From contig DBYD01000050.1 of the NCBI GenBank assembly GCA_002309855.1, positions 30,483 to 68,731 on the forward strand: DNA of 38,249 nucleotides, given 5' to 3'. Below the pieces are notes generated by a model. That model was given only the letters and a program-made list of their open reading frames with translations, was not told the DNA's origin and did no database searches. Each line of letters starts with the position of its first letter. Positions within the stretch are counted from its first letter, which is position 1. A program made the position numbers and the translations under genes. Origin of the DNA: Bacteroidales bacterium UBA1195. Its GTDB lineage: Bacteria; Bacteroidota; Bacteroidia; Bacteroidales; WCHB1-69. Positions 1 through 9,133 of the stretch are shown one piece after another.

Positions 1-1
1 C

Positions 2-1132
2 ACCGCCATAGCGTGCATCCTGCTGACCGCGTGCCGGGCCAACAAGGAGGTGGCAGATGGCAGCAGCGGCAAAGCCGCGCAGGTGCAGCATGACAACCGG
101 ATAAAAAGTTTCCACATCACCCAAGAAGAGGGAGCCCCTTTTTTCCAGCAGGGGGTTCCGGCCACTACGGCGCTGAAAAAATATCTCCGTCTGCCCAAAA
201 ACTGTGTAATCTGGCATTCACAAAACGATTCCGATGCGGGAGGCTACCGTTACGAGAAGTATAATTTACATTACAGGGAAAAATATGTATTAACATACAA
301 ATTTAACAAGGAAATTCCAAGGCTAATTCCAAAGTTGGTCAGCATTGGGATTCCTGTGGATGGTGAACCCATCCGTGTGGTTTATCATAAAGACAGCTTT
401 TGCTATGCCAATGGCTCATACCTGGACTGCAAAAAACCGGACCTGTCCACAAAAATCACTTTTGATGAGGCTGGTGAACTGACAAAAAATATTATCTGGC
501 AGTGTATTTTTGAAAGTGATTCATTAAAAGGACCATATATGGTTGAAACTGGGAGAATCCTTTGCATGAACAAGCGGAATCTGCTGGATACCACCCTGCA
601 TCTTGCCTACGTGTGCAACTACCGTGACAGTGGATTCCGTATCTGTAGGATTACGGATAAAGAAAAAAGAAAATTTCATGTGGATGAAACTGTTTATATA
701 GATGCCCGGACCGGAGAGGTCTTGAGCCAGCTTTCGGACATCCTGTACAATGTGAGGCTGGCGGAGCATTTCCCCAAACATGAAGCGGCCGTCCCGACGG
801 AAAACCCGCTCGACCTGCCCTGGCTGAAAGCCATTGTGGAACGGTACCAATCCGATACCGCCAACCAACTTGAAATATGGGAATGCAGCTATCTGGACAG
901 CCTGAAAGGCTATGAGATCTGCCTGGAATCCGCTACACAAGACCATCTGCTGCAATCAAGCCTGGTCACCTGCATGCTATGCAACGCCAATGGTGAAATC
1001 ATCTGTTCGCAAAAAGAAAATATCATTGAAAATGCAAATTATTTCAAAGATCCGCTTGATTATTACCACAAAAATTGTCAAAAAATCGGATTGAAACAAA
1101 CAAAAAAAATCTATCAGAACAAAACATCTTAA
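2..1132 (+). CDS. Lipoprotein of unknown function, 5' truncated by the window edge
   Basis: The frame stays open to the left edge. Reading from base 2 gives a hydrophobic stretch ending in a lipobox, L-T-A-C (Cys codon at 32-34), then a charged mature start. This is the back half of a type II signal peptide, so the GTG at 50 is not the start and the gene begins before the window. About 365 mature residues follow. The C-terminal part (around 785-1010) carries an NPLDLPWLK segment and a C-xx-C...GEIIC segment, which resemble the cores of small Bacteroidetes lipoproteins of the DUF6970 kind, though I cannot confirm membership. The middle of the gene is AT-rich. The next gene starts 28 nt after the stop with no clear promoter between, so co-transcription is plausible. 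The function is unknown; the product is probably anchored in the outer or inner membrane. Confidence 0.75.
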   Translation, partial: TAIACILLTACRANKEVADGSSGKAAQVQHDNRIKSFHITQEEGAPFFQQGVPATTALKKYLRLPKNCVIWHSQNDSDAGGYRYEKYNLHYREKYVLTYKFNKEIPRLIPKLVSIGIPVDGEPIRVVYHKDSFCYANGSYLDCKKPDLSTKITFDEAGELTKNIIWQCIFESDSLKGPYMVETGRILCMNKRNLLDTTLHLAYVCNYRDSGFRICRITDKEKRKFHVDETVYIDARTGEVLSQLSDILYNVRLAEHFPKHEAAVPTENPLDLPWLKAIVERYQSDTANQLEIWECSYLDSLKGYEICLESATQDHLLQSSLVTCMLCNANGEIICSQKENIIENANYFKDPLDYYHKNCQKIGLKQTKKIYQNKTS

Positions 1133-1160
1133 CATCTTAACAACATAACACCTAATAAAT

Positions 1161-2360
1161 ATGTTTACAGGAATCGTGGAACGGACAGGCATCGTCAGGG
1201 AAATCATCCGGTATCAGACCAACGTGGATTTCGTGATTGAGGTGCCTTTTATCGATGAGTTGAAAATTGACCAGAGCATGGCGCATGACGGCTGCTGCCT
1301 CACCATCGTCAGCATCGACCACGAAAAAAAGCAATACGTGGTCACCGCAATGGACGAGACGCTGCAGAAGACCAACCTCGGCAGCTGGACCGTCGGCTAC
1401 GAGGTGAATCTGGAACGGAGCATGCGGCTGGACGGCCGCTTTGACGGCCACATCGTGCAGGGCCACGTGGACCAGACCGCCGTCTGCACCAAGGTTACGG
1501 ACGAGAACGGCAGCTGGCGCTACTATTTCAAATACGAACCCAAGGAGGGTTTCATGACTGTCCCAAAAGGCTCCATCTGCGTCAACGGGGTGAGCCTGAC
1601 GGTGGTGGATTCGGAACAGGGATACTTCTCGGTGGCCATCATCCCCTACACCCACCAGGTGACAAATTTCCACAACATCCGCGAAGGGAGCGTCATCAAC
1701 ATCGAGTTTGACATCCTGGGGAAATATTTCGCACGGCTGATGGATGAATACCTGCGGCAGCACCCGCTCTGCACACCTTCGGGGAACAAGACGCTGAACA
1801 TCGTGCTGTTCGGCCCTCCGGGCAGCGGCAAGGGCACACAGTCCAAACGGCTGCTGGAAAAATACGGGCTGGCCTACATCTCCACCGGCGATGTTATCCG
1901 CGAGCAGATTGCCAAAGGCACACCGCTCGGACTGCAGGTGAAGAATCTGGCCGAACAGGGCATCCTTGCCCCTGACGACCTTGTGATAAAGCTGCTTGAA
2001 TCGAAAATGGACGAGACTCCCGATGCAAAGGGGTTCCTGTTCGACGGTTTTCCGCGAACCACCGCCCAGGCCGAAGCGCTTGACCTGCTGCTCGCCAAAC
2101 GTAAGACAGCCGTACACACCATGCTGGCATTGGATGTGCCGCAGGACGAATTGCTGCAGAGGCTGCTTAAACGCGCACAGATTGAAGGCCGTAAGGACGA
2201 CACCGAAGAGGTTATCCTGAAACGCTTCAAGGAATACGAAAGCAAGACCATGCCGGTGATTGACTATTACCGCAGTCAGGACAAATACAACCATATTGAA
2301 GGTGTCGGCAGCATGGATGAGATATTCCGGCGGCTGTGCGCAGTGATCGACACTCTCTAA
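1161..2360 (+). CDS. Fusion of riboflavin synthase (alpha chain) and adenylate kinase
   Basis: One uninterrupted 399-residue frame holds two enzymes. Residues 1-200 are a complete RibE-type riboflavin synthase with the MFTGIVE start, the first lumazine-binding repeat (GCCLT near 44-48, GRFDGHIVQGH at 92-102) and the second repeat (VNGVSLT at 141-147, IPYTH at 161-165). This enzyme dismutates two 6,7-dimethyl-8-ribityllumazines to riboflavin. Residues 211-399 are a full adenylate kinase (ATP + AMP to 2 ADP) with the P-loop GPPGSGKGTQ at 218-227, the AMP-site DGFPRT at 295-300 and a short LID (GRKDD around 343-347). A linker of about 15 residues joins them. In the Bacteroidetes genomes I know, these are separate genes. 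An internal ATG at 1740, between the domains, could also yield free adenylate kinase. Both domains look intact, so a bifunctional enzyme is the simplest reading. The domain calls are firm; the biological reason for the fusion is not known. Confidence 0.93.
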   Translation: MFTGIVERTGIVREIIRYQTNVDFVIEVPFIDELKIDQSMAHDGCCLTIVSIDHEKKQYVVTAMDETLQKTNLGSWTVGYEVNLERSMRLDGRFDGHIVQGHVDQTAVCTKVTDENGSWRYYFKYEPKEGFMTVPKGSICVNGVSLTVVDSEQGYFSVAIIPYTHQVTNFHNIREGSVINIEFDILGKYFARLMDEYLRQHPLCTPSGNKTLNIVLFGPPGSGKGTQSKRLLEKYGLAYISTGDVIREQIAKGTPLGLQVKNLAEQGILAPDDLVIKLLESKMDETPDAKGFLFDGFPRTTAQAEALDLLLAKRKTAVHTMLALDVPQDELLQRLLKRAQIEGRKDDTEEVILKRFKEYESKTMPVIDYYRSQDKYNHIEGVGSMDEIFRRLCAVIDTL

Positions 2361-2362
2361 AG

Positions 2363-3721
2363 ATGGAACAGGACTGCATCTGCGCCCCCGCCACACCAGC
2401 CGGTTCCGGGGCTTTGGGCGTGATAAGGATATCCGGCAAAGGCACAAAAGGGATTGTCTCCAGGATATTCAGCCCCAAAAACGCCGCCTCCGCAATGCAC
2501 GACCGTCAGGTACGCTTCGGTGAAATCACCGACGGCGGGGAATGTCTGGACGAGGTGCTGCTCTGGACCTTTTCCGCACCGCACTCCTACACAGGCGAGG
2601 AGATGGCTGAAATCTCCTGCCACGGTTCCGCATACATCATGCAGCGGATGTTAGAACTGCTTATACGGAACGGCTGCCGCATGGCGGAGCCTGGGGAATT
2701 CACCCGTCGCGCCTTCCTGAACGGAAAAATGGACTTGTCACAGGCCGAGGCGGTGGCCGACCTTATCGCCTCCGACTCAAGGGCATCGCACCAGCTGGCA
2801 TTCAGCCAGATGAGAGGCGGATACGCCCAAGAGCTGCGGACAATGCGTGATGAACTGATCCGTATGGTTTCACTGCTGGAGCTGGAACTGGATTTCAGCG
2901 AGGAGGATGTCGAGTTCGCCGACCGGAACCAATTGAAGGAGCTCAACTCCACCCTTTCCGGAAAGGTGGAGCGTCTCATCGGCTCCTTCCGCATGGGCAA
3001 CGCCCTGAAAAAAGGGATTCCCGTAGCCATTGTGGGACGGCCCAACACCGGAAAATCAACCCTGCTCAACGCGCTTCTGTCAGATGACCGCGCCATTGTC
3101 AGCCCAATAGCGGGAACCACACGCGACACCATTGAAGAGTGCATGACAATAGAAGGCGTCACATTCAGATTCATCGACACCGCCGGACTTCGGGAAAGCG
3201 GTGACGTTGTGGAGGCTATGGGCATCGAACGCAGCCGCAAGGCCATTGACAACGCCGAAATGGTGCTGCATCTGACCGACATGAATGAGACAGCGGAGGA
3301 GACCGGAGCGGCGCTCGGAGAATATGGACGCAAAGGGAAAAAATGCATTGTCCTGCACAACAAGGAGGATTTGGCGGAGGCACCGCACTATGGAAAGGTG
3401 TCGGACAATCCGGTCACTTACCGGATTTCAGCCTTGCGTGGGGAAGGGCTGGAAGAACTCAAACTCCAGCTTGCCCGCATGGCAGGATTTGAAGGCAGAA
3501 GCGGAGAGGTGATGCTGACGAACCTCCGCCACTACGAAGCGTTGCTGAATGTCCGCTCGGCACTTGAGGAGATGCGAAGCGGCCTGGGATGCGGACGCAC
3601 ACCCGACCTGCTGAGCATAGATGCACGCAACGCCATCCGCCATCTGGGCGAAATCACAGGAGAGGTCACAAACAATGATATTCTTGGAGAGATTTTCTCC
3701 CGCTTCTGCATCGGCAAATAG
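2363..3721 (+). CDS. mnmE: tRNA modification GTPase MnmE (TrmE)
   Basis: With MnmG, MnmE installs the 5-carboxymethylaminomethyl group on U34 of several tRNAs, using a folate one-carbon unit and GTP. I chose the ATG at 2363, two bases after the upstream stop, because the homologous N-terminus (MEQDCICAPAT) starts there; a longer open frame from 2336 would overlap the upstream gene. The 452-residue protein has the folate-binding N-terminal domain, a helical domain and an inserted G domain: G1 GRPNTGKS at 225-232, G2 TTRDT at 252-256, G3 DTAG at 272-275, G4 NKED around 338. It ends in the diagnostic FCIGK with the catalytic Cys at 449. It is tightly coupled to the ribE-adk gene. It faces the subtilase gene, whose stop lies 3 nt away, and I see no terminator between them. 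Confidence 0.97.
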   Translation: MEQDCICAPATPAGSGALGVIRISGKGTKGIVSRIFSPKNAASAMHDRQVRFGEITDGGECLDEVLLWTFSAPHSYTGEEMAEISCHGSAYIMQRMLELLIRNGCRMAEPGEFTRRAFLNGKMDLSQAEAVADLIASDSRASHQLAFSQMRGGYAQELRTMRDELIRMVSLLELELDFSEEDVEFADRNQLKELNSTLSGKVERLIGSFRMGNALKKGIPVAIVGRPNTGKSTLLNALLSDDRAIVSPIAGTTRDTIEECMTIEGVTFRFIDTAGLRESGDVVEAMGIERSRKAIDNAEMVLHLTDMNETAEETGAALGEYGRKGKKCIVLHNKEDLAEAPHYGKVSDNPVTYRISALRGEGLEELKLQLARMAGFEGRSGEVMLTNLRHYEALLNVRSALEEMRSGLGCGRTPDLLSIDARNAIRHLGEITGEVTNNDILGEIFSRFCIGK

Positions 3722-3724
3722 AAA

Positions 3725-5422
3725 TTATTCCTTCACCACCATACGCACAGCATCCTCCCCGCCCCCGCTGAGCAGCAGGAAATATGAACCTGCGGGAAGG
3801 TTTGAAAAACCAATCTCCATCAGCGTGCCGCTGACCGGCATTCGCTGCAGCATACGGCCTTGGGCATCGTACAGCCGCACCGTCCGCGCCGGAGAACCCT
3901 CCGGCAACGACAACCAGAGTGTCTCCTTTACCGGATTGGGATAACACTTGAAGCGCAGCCGCGATTCCGCAGCTCCGGCAACTCCCAAATCACCCTTCAG
4001 CAGACGGTATGCCTTTGCATAGTCGGGGATGCCGTAACCTGTAAGGCGGTTCCAGTCAAGGTAGCGGTCAGCGCTTTGGCGCACCGCGTCGATCACCTCC
4101 TCAGCCGTCTTTTGCGGGAAAGCCTGCCACAAACATGCGGTCAGCCCGGCATTGAGCGGCGTGGCGAACGAGGTCCCGTTGCCGTAAGCAACCGTATCGC
4201 TGACATCACAGAAGGCCGTCCCCCATCCGACGGAGGCAATGTCCGGCTTCATCCAGATGGAATCACCTTTGGAGCTGAAAGAGGCCACCGCACTGTCCCT
4301 GTTGACAGCAGCCACGCAAAGCACGGCGGGCGCATCGGAGGGGATGCCGAACAGGAGCCAGGTCTTCTCCCCCTCATTGCCGGCGGCCACATTCACAATG
4401 CAGCCGCGGTGCACCGCCGCCTCCGCGGCTATGGAGGCGACGCTGTGCCGTCCGTCCAAATCATACCAGGTGTGGTTCTGCTTTTTGTCATTGAATGTGG
4501 TGTATCCTAAGGAGACATTGGCCGCATCCGCACCTATGCTGTCAGCCAGCTCAATGGCGGCGACAAAATAATATTCCTCCAGAATATCCTCATATCCGGT
4601 ATGTTCTGAACGGAAAAGCCAGTAATCCGCATCCGGTGCGCTCCCGACATATTCGCCCGGACGGTTCACCCCCATGATGGAGAGCACCTTCTGCCCGTGC
4701 GACTCATGCACCCTGAAAAAGGCGGTGGTATCTTCCGTAACATTCCGGTAACCCTTCAACCTTCCCGAACTGCGTAATGAACCGAACATGGCCAAGGAAT
4801 CGACATTCAGGAAACCGCCGTCAATCACCGCTATCCGCATCCCCTGCCCTGAATAGCCCATACGGTGCAGGGAAAGGCCGTTCAAACAGGCTATCTGTGG
4901 CGCGGAGGCGCCCCAAATGGAATCGGCATCAGATGTGTCCGCAGCAGGTGCGGCGGGCGAAGCGGACGAACCGCTGACAGCCCGGACAGCCGAAAGAGTG
5001 TCAAACCAACATTGCAGCAGGGAATCCGGAATCTGGTGCAGATTATATACTCCCGCCACCCAAGGGAAAAGCGCGATGCGCTCCCTCAACGAATCGGAGA
5101 CTCCGACACTGTCATTAGTGCCTATCACAACATAGTTGAACCATTTGGAGGTTGTCAGCACAAAGCAGCCGCTGTCCAGACGGGAGAGCGTGTCCAGATA
5201 TGCCGGGGAGATGGGCAAATCCGTCTCCGTCACCGGAATGTGGAACCGCCGCCGCTTTTCAACGGCATAATCTGAAAGGAAACGCTCCGGCTCCGAAATT
5301 GTGCAGCCGTTGCCCGCCTTGTCCTTAAGCAGCACAACACAGGCATGGGGAGCCTGGGCAAACCCCGCTCCCCACACCAGAAGTGAAAACAGGCCGGCAA
5401 GCAGCCATTGCAATCGCGGCAT
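3725..5422 (-). CDS. Secreted subtilisin-like (S8) serine protease with T9SS type A sorting domain
   Basis: The 565-residue product has an N-terminal signal peptide (residues 1-23, cleavage after F-A-Q-A), a propeptide-like region and an S8 catalytic domain. The triad is in order: Asp201 (AVIDGG), His242 (ESHGQ) and Ser418 (GNGTSFATP), with oxyanion Asn349 (AAGNEG). The last 75 residues start at CYPNP and form an Ig-like type A sorting domain ending in MVVKE, which sends cargo through the type IX system to the cell surface. I chose the ATG at 5422, two bases after the upstream stop; an ATG at 5434 that overlaps the upstream gene is the alternative. It is the last gene of a four-gene operon with the EF-hand membrane protein and the iron-sulfur pair. 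A cell-surface or secreted protease is likely; its substrate is unknown. Confidence 0.93.
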   Translation of the reverse strand: MPRLQWLLAGLFSLLVWGAGFAQAPHACVVLLKDKAGNGCTISEPERFLSDYAVEKRRRFHIPVTETDLPISPAYLDTLSRLDSGCFVLTTSKWFNYVVIGTNDSVGVSDSLRERIALFPWVAGVYNLHQIPDSLLQCWFDTLSAVRAVSGSSASPAAPAADTSDADSIWGASAPQIACLNGLSLHRMGYSGQGMRIAVIDGGFLNVDSLAMFGSLRSSGRLKGYRNVTEDTTAFFRVHESHGQKVLSIMGVNRPGEYVGSAPDADYWLFRSEHTGYEDILEEYYFVAAIELADSIGADAANVSLGYTTFNDKKQNHTWYDLDGRHSVASIAAEAAVHRGCIVNVAAGNEGEKTWLLFGIPSDAPAVLCVAAVNRDSAVASFSSKGDSIWMKPDIASVGWGTAFCDVSDTVAYGNGTSFATPLNAGLTACLWQAFPQKTAEEVIDAVRQSADRYLDWNRLTGYGIPDYAKAYRLLKGDLGVAGAAESRLRFKCYPNPVKETLWLSLPEGSPARTVRLYDAQGRMLQRMPVSGTLMEIGFSNLPAGSYFLLLSGGGEDAVRMVVKE

Positions 5423-5424
5423 AC

Positions 5425-7641
5425 CTATCTGCATTTGAGTCCGAAACGGGCGAGGCAGTTGGTGAAATAGAGCACGCAGAAAACCACGGCCAGAACAAAC
5501 AGCAGCCAGAAAAGCTTTTTCCACCATGGCATCTTCTTTCCGGCCATGGGGTCCGCAACCATCGGGAAGGAGGCGATATGGGTAAGCGTGGAGCCGAACA
5601 CAATGTTGACCAGCACCCGCGCATTGATCGCCCATCCGTTGGCATTCAGCACCGGTGCCAAGTCACGCTTGCGCAGCTTGAGCCAGGCCAACAGCATGGA
5701 GGGACCGGAAATCACAAGCATAATTCCGGCAATGACAACCAGCATCATCCACCATTTGAGGTGGAAGAAACCGGTCAGCAGATCCAGCAGGAATCCGCAG
5801 ATAGTGCCCAATGCCATGCCGATCACCGCGAACAGGCCAAGGAACTTGCCGACATCAAAGGCGGATTTCGGCTTGTTTTCCGGAGCCGCCGCCGTGGCAT
5901 CGGCATTGGCAGACTGCTCAGCAAGCTTGGTGCCTGCGTCGGATACGCCGGAGGACATGTCGGAGGTCACCTTCGACTCCTTGTCCGAAGCGAACTTGCT
6001 TATCTGCTCATTTACAAAACGTCCGAACTTGCGGTACGGGGACCAGAATGCCTGCCGCACACTTATCGGGTTGTCCATTATCTTGATTATTGTGGCATCC
6101 CAGTCGAGGCCGTTGCGGTCGTAGAAGACGGCGTTCTTGCCTTCGCGCAGGTCGTTCACGTCGCCGTCGGTCATGGCGGCCACAATTGTCATGGTCTCGT
6201 TCTTCACCTTGGAGCGGCATTCGCAGTACATCAGGAACATGCCGCTCAATCCGGCGGACTGCATGTGCTTTGGCATGTCGGAGACCTTCAGGCAGAGGTC
6301 GCAGCTCCGCTGGTCAATGTAAAGGGTGCCTGCCTGGAACACCGCCTTGAGGTCTTCAGTCCTGTCGTAGAAATCAACGAAGGTGATGTAGTTTTTGAGC
6401 AGCTTGTAGAAATCGCGGTAGCAGTGCAGCAGTTTGTCCACATTCTGTATCTCAAGAGCCTCGGCCTCCAACGCCTTGTCCTGCTCCATCAGGTCAAGCA
6501 AAGCCTTTTGGTTTGCAGGCTCCAATGCGCTCTGGATGATTTCAGGCTCAAGCGGCTCAACCTCCGCCCCCTTCTTGTTGGAGAGCCACTCCGCATACGG
6601 GGCGAAGCGGGATCTGACAGCCTGCCAGTCAGCCTCCGAAAGTGCATCCTTTCCCGGAAATTCCGTCTGGAAGACAGTGGCGTTCAAGGTTGAGACAGCC
6701 TTCTCCCATGCGGGGTTCAGCCCCTCGGCAAGAGGCAGCACCGCCTCCTTGCGCACACGCGCCAATGGATACGAGGATATTTCATCCAGACATGCTGTAA
6801 GGTTTTTCTCCGCAATGCCTTCAAGCCGCACCGCAGGGACATCCAGCGTCTCCGCCGCATCCTCATGGAATGCTGTGAAACGGCAGCGCAGGAAATAGTC
6901 GTCAATCTTGTCACGCACCGATTCGTATGCGGCGAAAGCCTCGGCGGTCCTGTCACCGTAAGGCAGTATCGGGCTGCCCTCAGCGGCCAGCGCCTTCCAG
7001 TCGGCATATTCGCGGCAATGGGTGAAGAAGTTCTCCAGCTGCTCCGCGTTCACACCCTGCTCACCGCTGCGGTCCTCCGTGGAACCTTCGGCCTTCATGC
7101 AGGCGGCCACAAGGTTCTTCAGAGCCTCCTCCTCGCAGGTCTGCTCCGTTATCACCCCGTCCCCGTTGAAGCGGGTCTTGGCGAAGATGGCCAGCCTGTC
7201 TGCGGTGTCGGCCACCGAAATCGCATCACCCTCCTTGCCAAGATTGGCCAGAATATGCTTTGCGGAATCGAAGAGCTTCGCACCCTCCTCATTCTCCTGT
7301 TTGATGGCGGAAAGGGGAAGAGAGTCCTCCTGCTTGAGCATGTCGTCCGGATTGTTCAGCACTGAGGTGAGCCATTCCGCCGTCTCCACAACCTCGTTGG
7401 CGCGGATTTTCCCGTCCGCGTCCGAATCCATCAGCTGCAGGGTGCGCTCGTCTATCTCAAGCCCCTTGACAGGACAGCTCAAAACGGTCCACATTTTCTG
7501 GTCCAGTTCCCCCAGATGGGCAATGTCGGCACCGGATTGGATGCTGACGCGCGTAGTTCCGCCCACATTAACAAATTTCCAGTCGTAGGCGTTGCCGCCC
7601 GCCACCTTCTTCAAAGCCTTGGTGATTTTTTTTGATGCCAT
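5425..7641 (-). CDS. Conserved EF-hand-containing membrane protein of unknown function
   Basis: This is a 738-residue protein without a signal peptide. Near the N-terminus is a canonical 12-residue EF-hand calcium loop, residues 72-83, with Asp72, Asp74, Asp76, Gly77, Ile79 and Glu83. A long, acidic, mainly helical region follows to about residue 560, then a low-complexity Ala/Lys/Ser/Glu stretch. The C-terminus carries transmembrane helices at about 600-627, 631-654 and 711-727, with a weaker hydrophobic segment near 677-693. The large soluble part is therefore probably cytoplasmic and tethered by its C-terminus. I recall similar Bacteroidetes proteins annotated only as hypothetical, and no enzymatic motif is visible. 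It lies 18 nt after the aldo/keto reductase gene and 2 nt before the subtilase gene, so it is in the same operon as both. Calcium binding is inferred from one loop only. Confidence 0.85.
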   Translation of the reverse strand: MASKKITKALKKVAGGNAYDWKFVNVGGTTRVSIQSGADIAHLGELDQKMWTVLSCPVKGLEIDERTLQLMDSDADGKIRANEVVETAEWLTSVLNNPDDMLKQEDSLPLSAIKQENEEGAKLFDSAKHILANLGKEGDAISVADTADRLAIFAKTRFNGDGVITEQTCEEEALKNLVAACMKAEGSTEDRSGEQGVNAEQLENFFTHCREYADWKALAAEGSPILPYGDRTAEAFAAYESVRDKIDDYFLRCRFTAFHEDAAETLDVPAVRLEGIAEKNLTACLDEISSYPLARVRKEAVLPLAEGLNPAWEKAVSTLNATVFQTEFPGKDALSEADWQAVRSRFAPYAEWLSNKKGAEVEPLEPEIIQSALEPANQKALLDLMEQDKALEAEALEIQNVDKLLHCYRDFYKLLKNYITFVDFYDRTEDLKAVFQAGTLYIDQRSCDLCLKVSDMPKHMQSAGLSGMFLMYCECRSKVKNETMTIVAAMTDGDVNDLREGKNAVFYDRNGLDWDATIIKIMDNPISVRQAFWSPYRKFGRFVNEQISKFASDKESKVTSDMSSGVSDAGTKLAEQSANADATAAAPENKPKSAFDVGKFLGLFAVIGMALGTICGFLLDLLTGFFHLKWWMMLVVIAGIMLVISGPSMLLAWLKLRKRDLAPVLNANGWAINARVLVNIVFGSTLTHIASFPMVADPMAGKKMPWWKKLFWLLFVLAVVFCVLYFTNCLARFGLKCR

Positions 7642-7659
7642 AATATCTCTTTTTTATTG

Positions 7660-9123
7660 TCAGATCATTTGTTTTTTAAGTTCTTCGGTAAACCCGCCGA
7701 TGCGCCCCATCTCCGAAGGGATGTCGATACCCTGCGGGCAATGTGATAGGCAGACTCCGCAATGTATGCAGTGGTCGGCCTGCCGCATACCCGGCACTTT
7801 GCGTCCGTACCCGACCAGGAAGGCCCTGCGTGCCCTGCGGTAAGAGGCGCTTCCGGTGTCAGCCACTACATTCCCCTCCCGCAGGCTCTTGTTATAATGG
7901 GAGAAAATCTCCGGAATGTCCAGACCGTAAGGGCATGGCATGCAGTATTCGCAATGTGTGCATGGTATCTCCGGAAAACGGGCGAAAACGGTTGCGATGT
8001 CGGAGAGCATTGCCAGCTCGTCGTCGCTCAGCGGCCTGTGCGGGGAATAGGTGCGCAGGTTGTCCTGCAGATGCTCCATGTAGGTCATGCCGCTGAAGAC
8101 GGAAAGTATGCCTGGCTGGTTGCCCGCAAAACGGAACGCCCATGATGCTGGGGATGACTGCGGCTCCCTTGCCTTCATCTGCCCCATGGCGAATTCGTTC
8201 ACCTGCGCCAGACGGCCTCCAAGCAGCGGCTCCATCACAAAGGCGGGGATGCCACGTTTGGAGAGTTCTCCGTACAGGTATTCGGAATTGGTGTTGCGCG
8301 GGTTGATTTCACGCGCATGTTTCCAATCCACGTAGTTGTGCTGGATAAGGGCCACATCCCAATGGTAGCGGTCATGTTCGGAAAGCAGGCGGTCGAACAC
8401 CTCCACATCGCCGTGGTGGGAGAATCCGAGGTTGCGTATCCTCCCCGCTGCACGCTCCTCAAGAAGGAAATCAAGCAGGCCGTTTTCGATAAAACGCCTT
8501 TCAAAAACCTGCATTCCGCTCAGTTCATGGCCCTCCAGATCCCTTCCTGGCATGCCGCAGCTGTGCAGCAGCAGGAAATCGAGATATTCCGTCCGCAGTG
8601 ATTTCAGCGAATTGTAATATATGGCCTTTGAGGCCTCAAGCCCCCATGTGTCCGGTGTGAAATTGGAGAGTTTGGTGGATAGGTAGTAGCTGCTGCGCGG
8701 ATAATCGGCCAGCACCTCCCCCATCACCTTTTCGGAACGCCCCTTGCAATAGGGCGGAGCGGTGTCAATCATGTTCAGGCCGTGGGCAAAGGCATAGGCA
8801 ATCTGCTCCTTCACCGCCGCAATGTCGATCTCACCGTCCCCGTCGCGCGCGCTGCCTCCGTTTACAATGGGCAATCGCATACTCCCGTATCCCAGCAGGG
8901 AAATCCTGTCGCCCTTCGCATTGGTCCGGTAGGTCATCTTCCCCTCCGGAACCTCGCCCAAAGCCGCCGCCTCCGACGATTCGGGCTGTTTGCGTCCGCA
9001 GGCCGTGGCAAGCGCCGTGGCAGCCACTGCCGCAACTCCAACTTTCAGGAACTGCCTGCGCGTAATGTTTTTCCCCTCCGGGGTCTCCATTTCAGATATG
9101 ATGTTATGACTATTCTTGCTCAT
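7660..9123 (-). CDS. Tat-exported aldo/keto reductase with C-terminal 4Fe-4S ferredoxin domain
   Basis: The ATG at 9123 gives a 487-residue protein; the frame is open to 9369 but that overlaps the upstream gene. Residues 20-42 form a twin-arginine signal (Arg22-Arg23 in TRRQFLK), an Ala-rich h-region and a Cys at 42 in a possible weak lipobox (A-T-A-C), so it is probably folded with cofactors and then exported. Residues 65-360 are an aldo/keto reductase barrel with the full tetrad Asp120, Tyr125, Lys151 and His187. The tail has two 4Fe-4S motifs: Cys388/391/394/397 and Cys452/455/458/462. This matches the ferredoxin-containing AKR family (COG1453). It lies 10 nt after the polyferredoxin gene and is the obvious electron acceptor of that protein. 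The substrate is unknown. Export of an AKR is unusual, since free NADPH is absent outside the cytoplasm. Confidence 0.92.
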   Translation of the reverse strand: MSKNSHNIISEMETPEGKNITRRQFLKVGVAAVAATALATACGRKQPESSEAAALGEVPEGKMTYRTNAKGDRISLLGYGSMRLPIVNGGSARDGDGEIDIAAVKEQIAYAFAHGLNMIDTAPPYCKGRSEKVMGEVLADYPRSSYYLSTKLSNFTPDTWGLEASKAIYYNSLKSLRTEYLDFLLLHSCGMPGRDLEGHELSGMQVFERRFIENGLLDFLLEERAAGRIRNLGFSHHGDVEVFDRLLSEHDRYHWDVALIQHNYVDWKHAREINPRNTNSEYLYGELSKRGIPAFVMEPLLGGRLAQVNEFAMGQMKAREPQSSPASWAFRFAGNQPGILSVFSGMTYMEHLQDNLRTYSPHRPLSDDELAMLSDIATVFARFPEIPCTHCEYCMPCPYGLDIPEIFSHYNKSLREGNVVADTGSASYRRARRAFLVGYGRKVPGMRQADHCIHCGVCLSHCPQGIDIPSEMGRIGGFTEELKKQMI

Positions 9124-9133
9124 GGCTCCAATA

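Noticed and set aside
1125..1152. Short tandem AACATCTT-like repeat before ribE-adk
   Set aside because: Only two to three imperfect units in an AT-rich gap; no array or site can be claimed.
1152..2447. Long minus-strand open frame opposite the ribE-adk gene
   Set aside because: Mirror of a well-supported gene, with His/Val/Leu-rich composition and no family motif.
5383..6693. Long plus-strand open frame opposite the EF-hand protein gene
   Set aside because: Composition is that of an antisense shadow and it overlaps two motif-supported genes.
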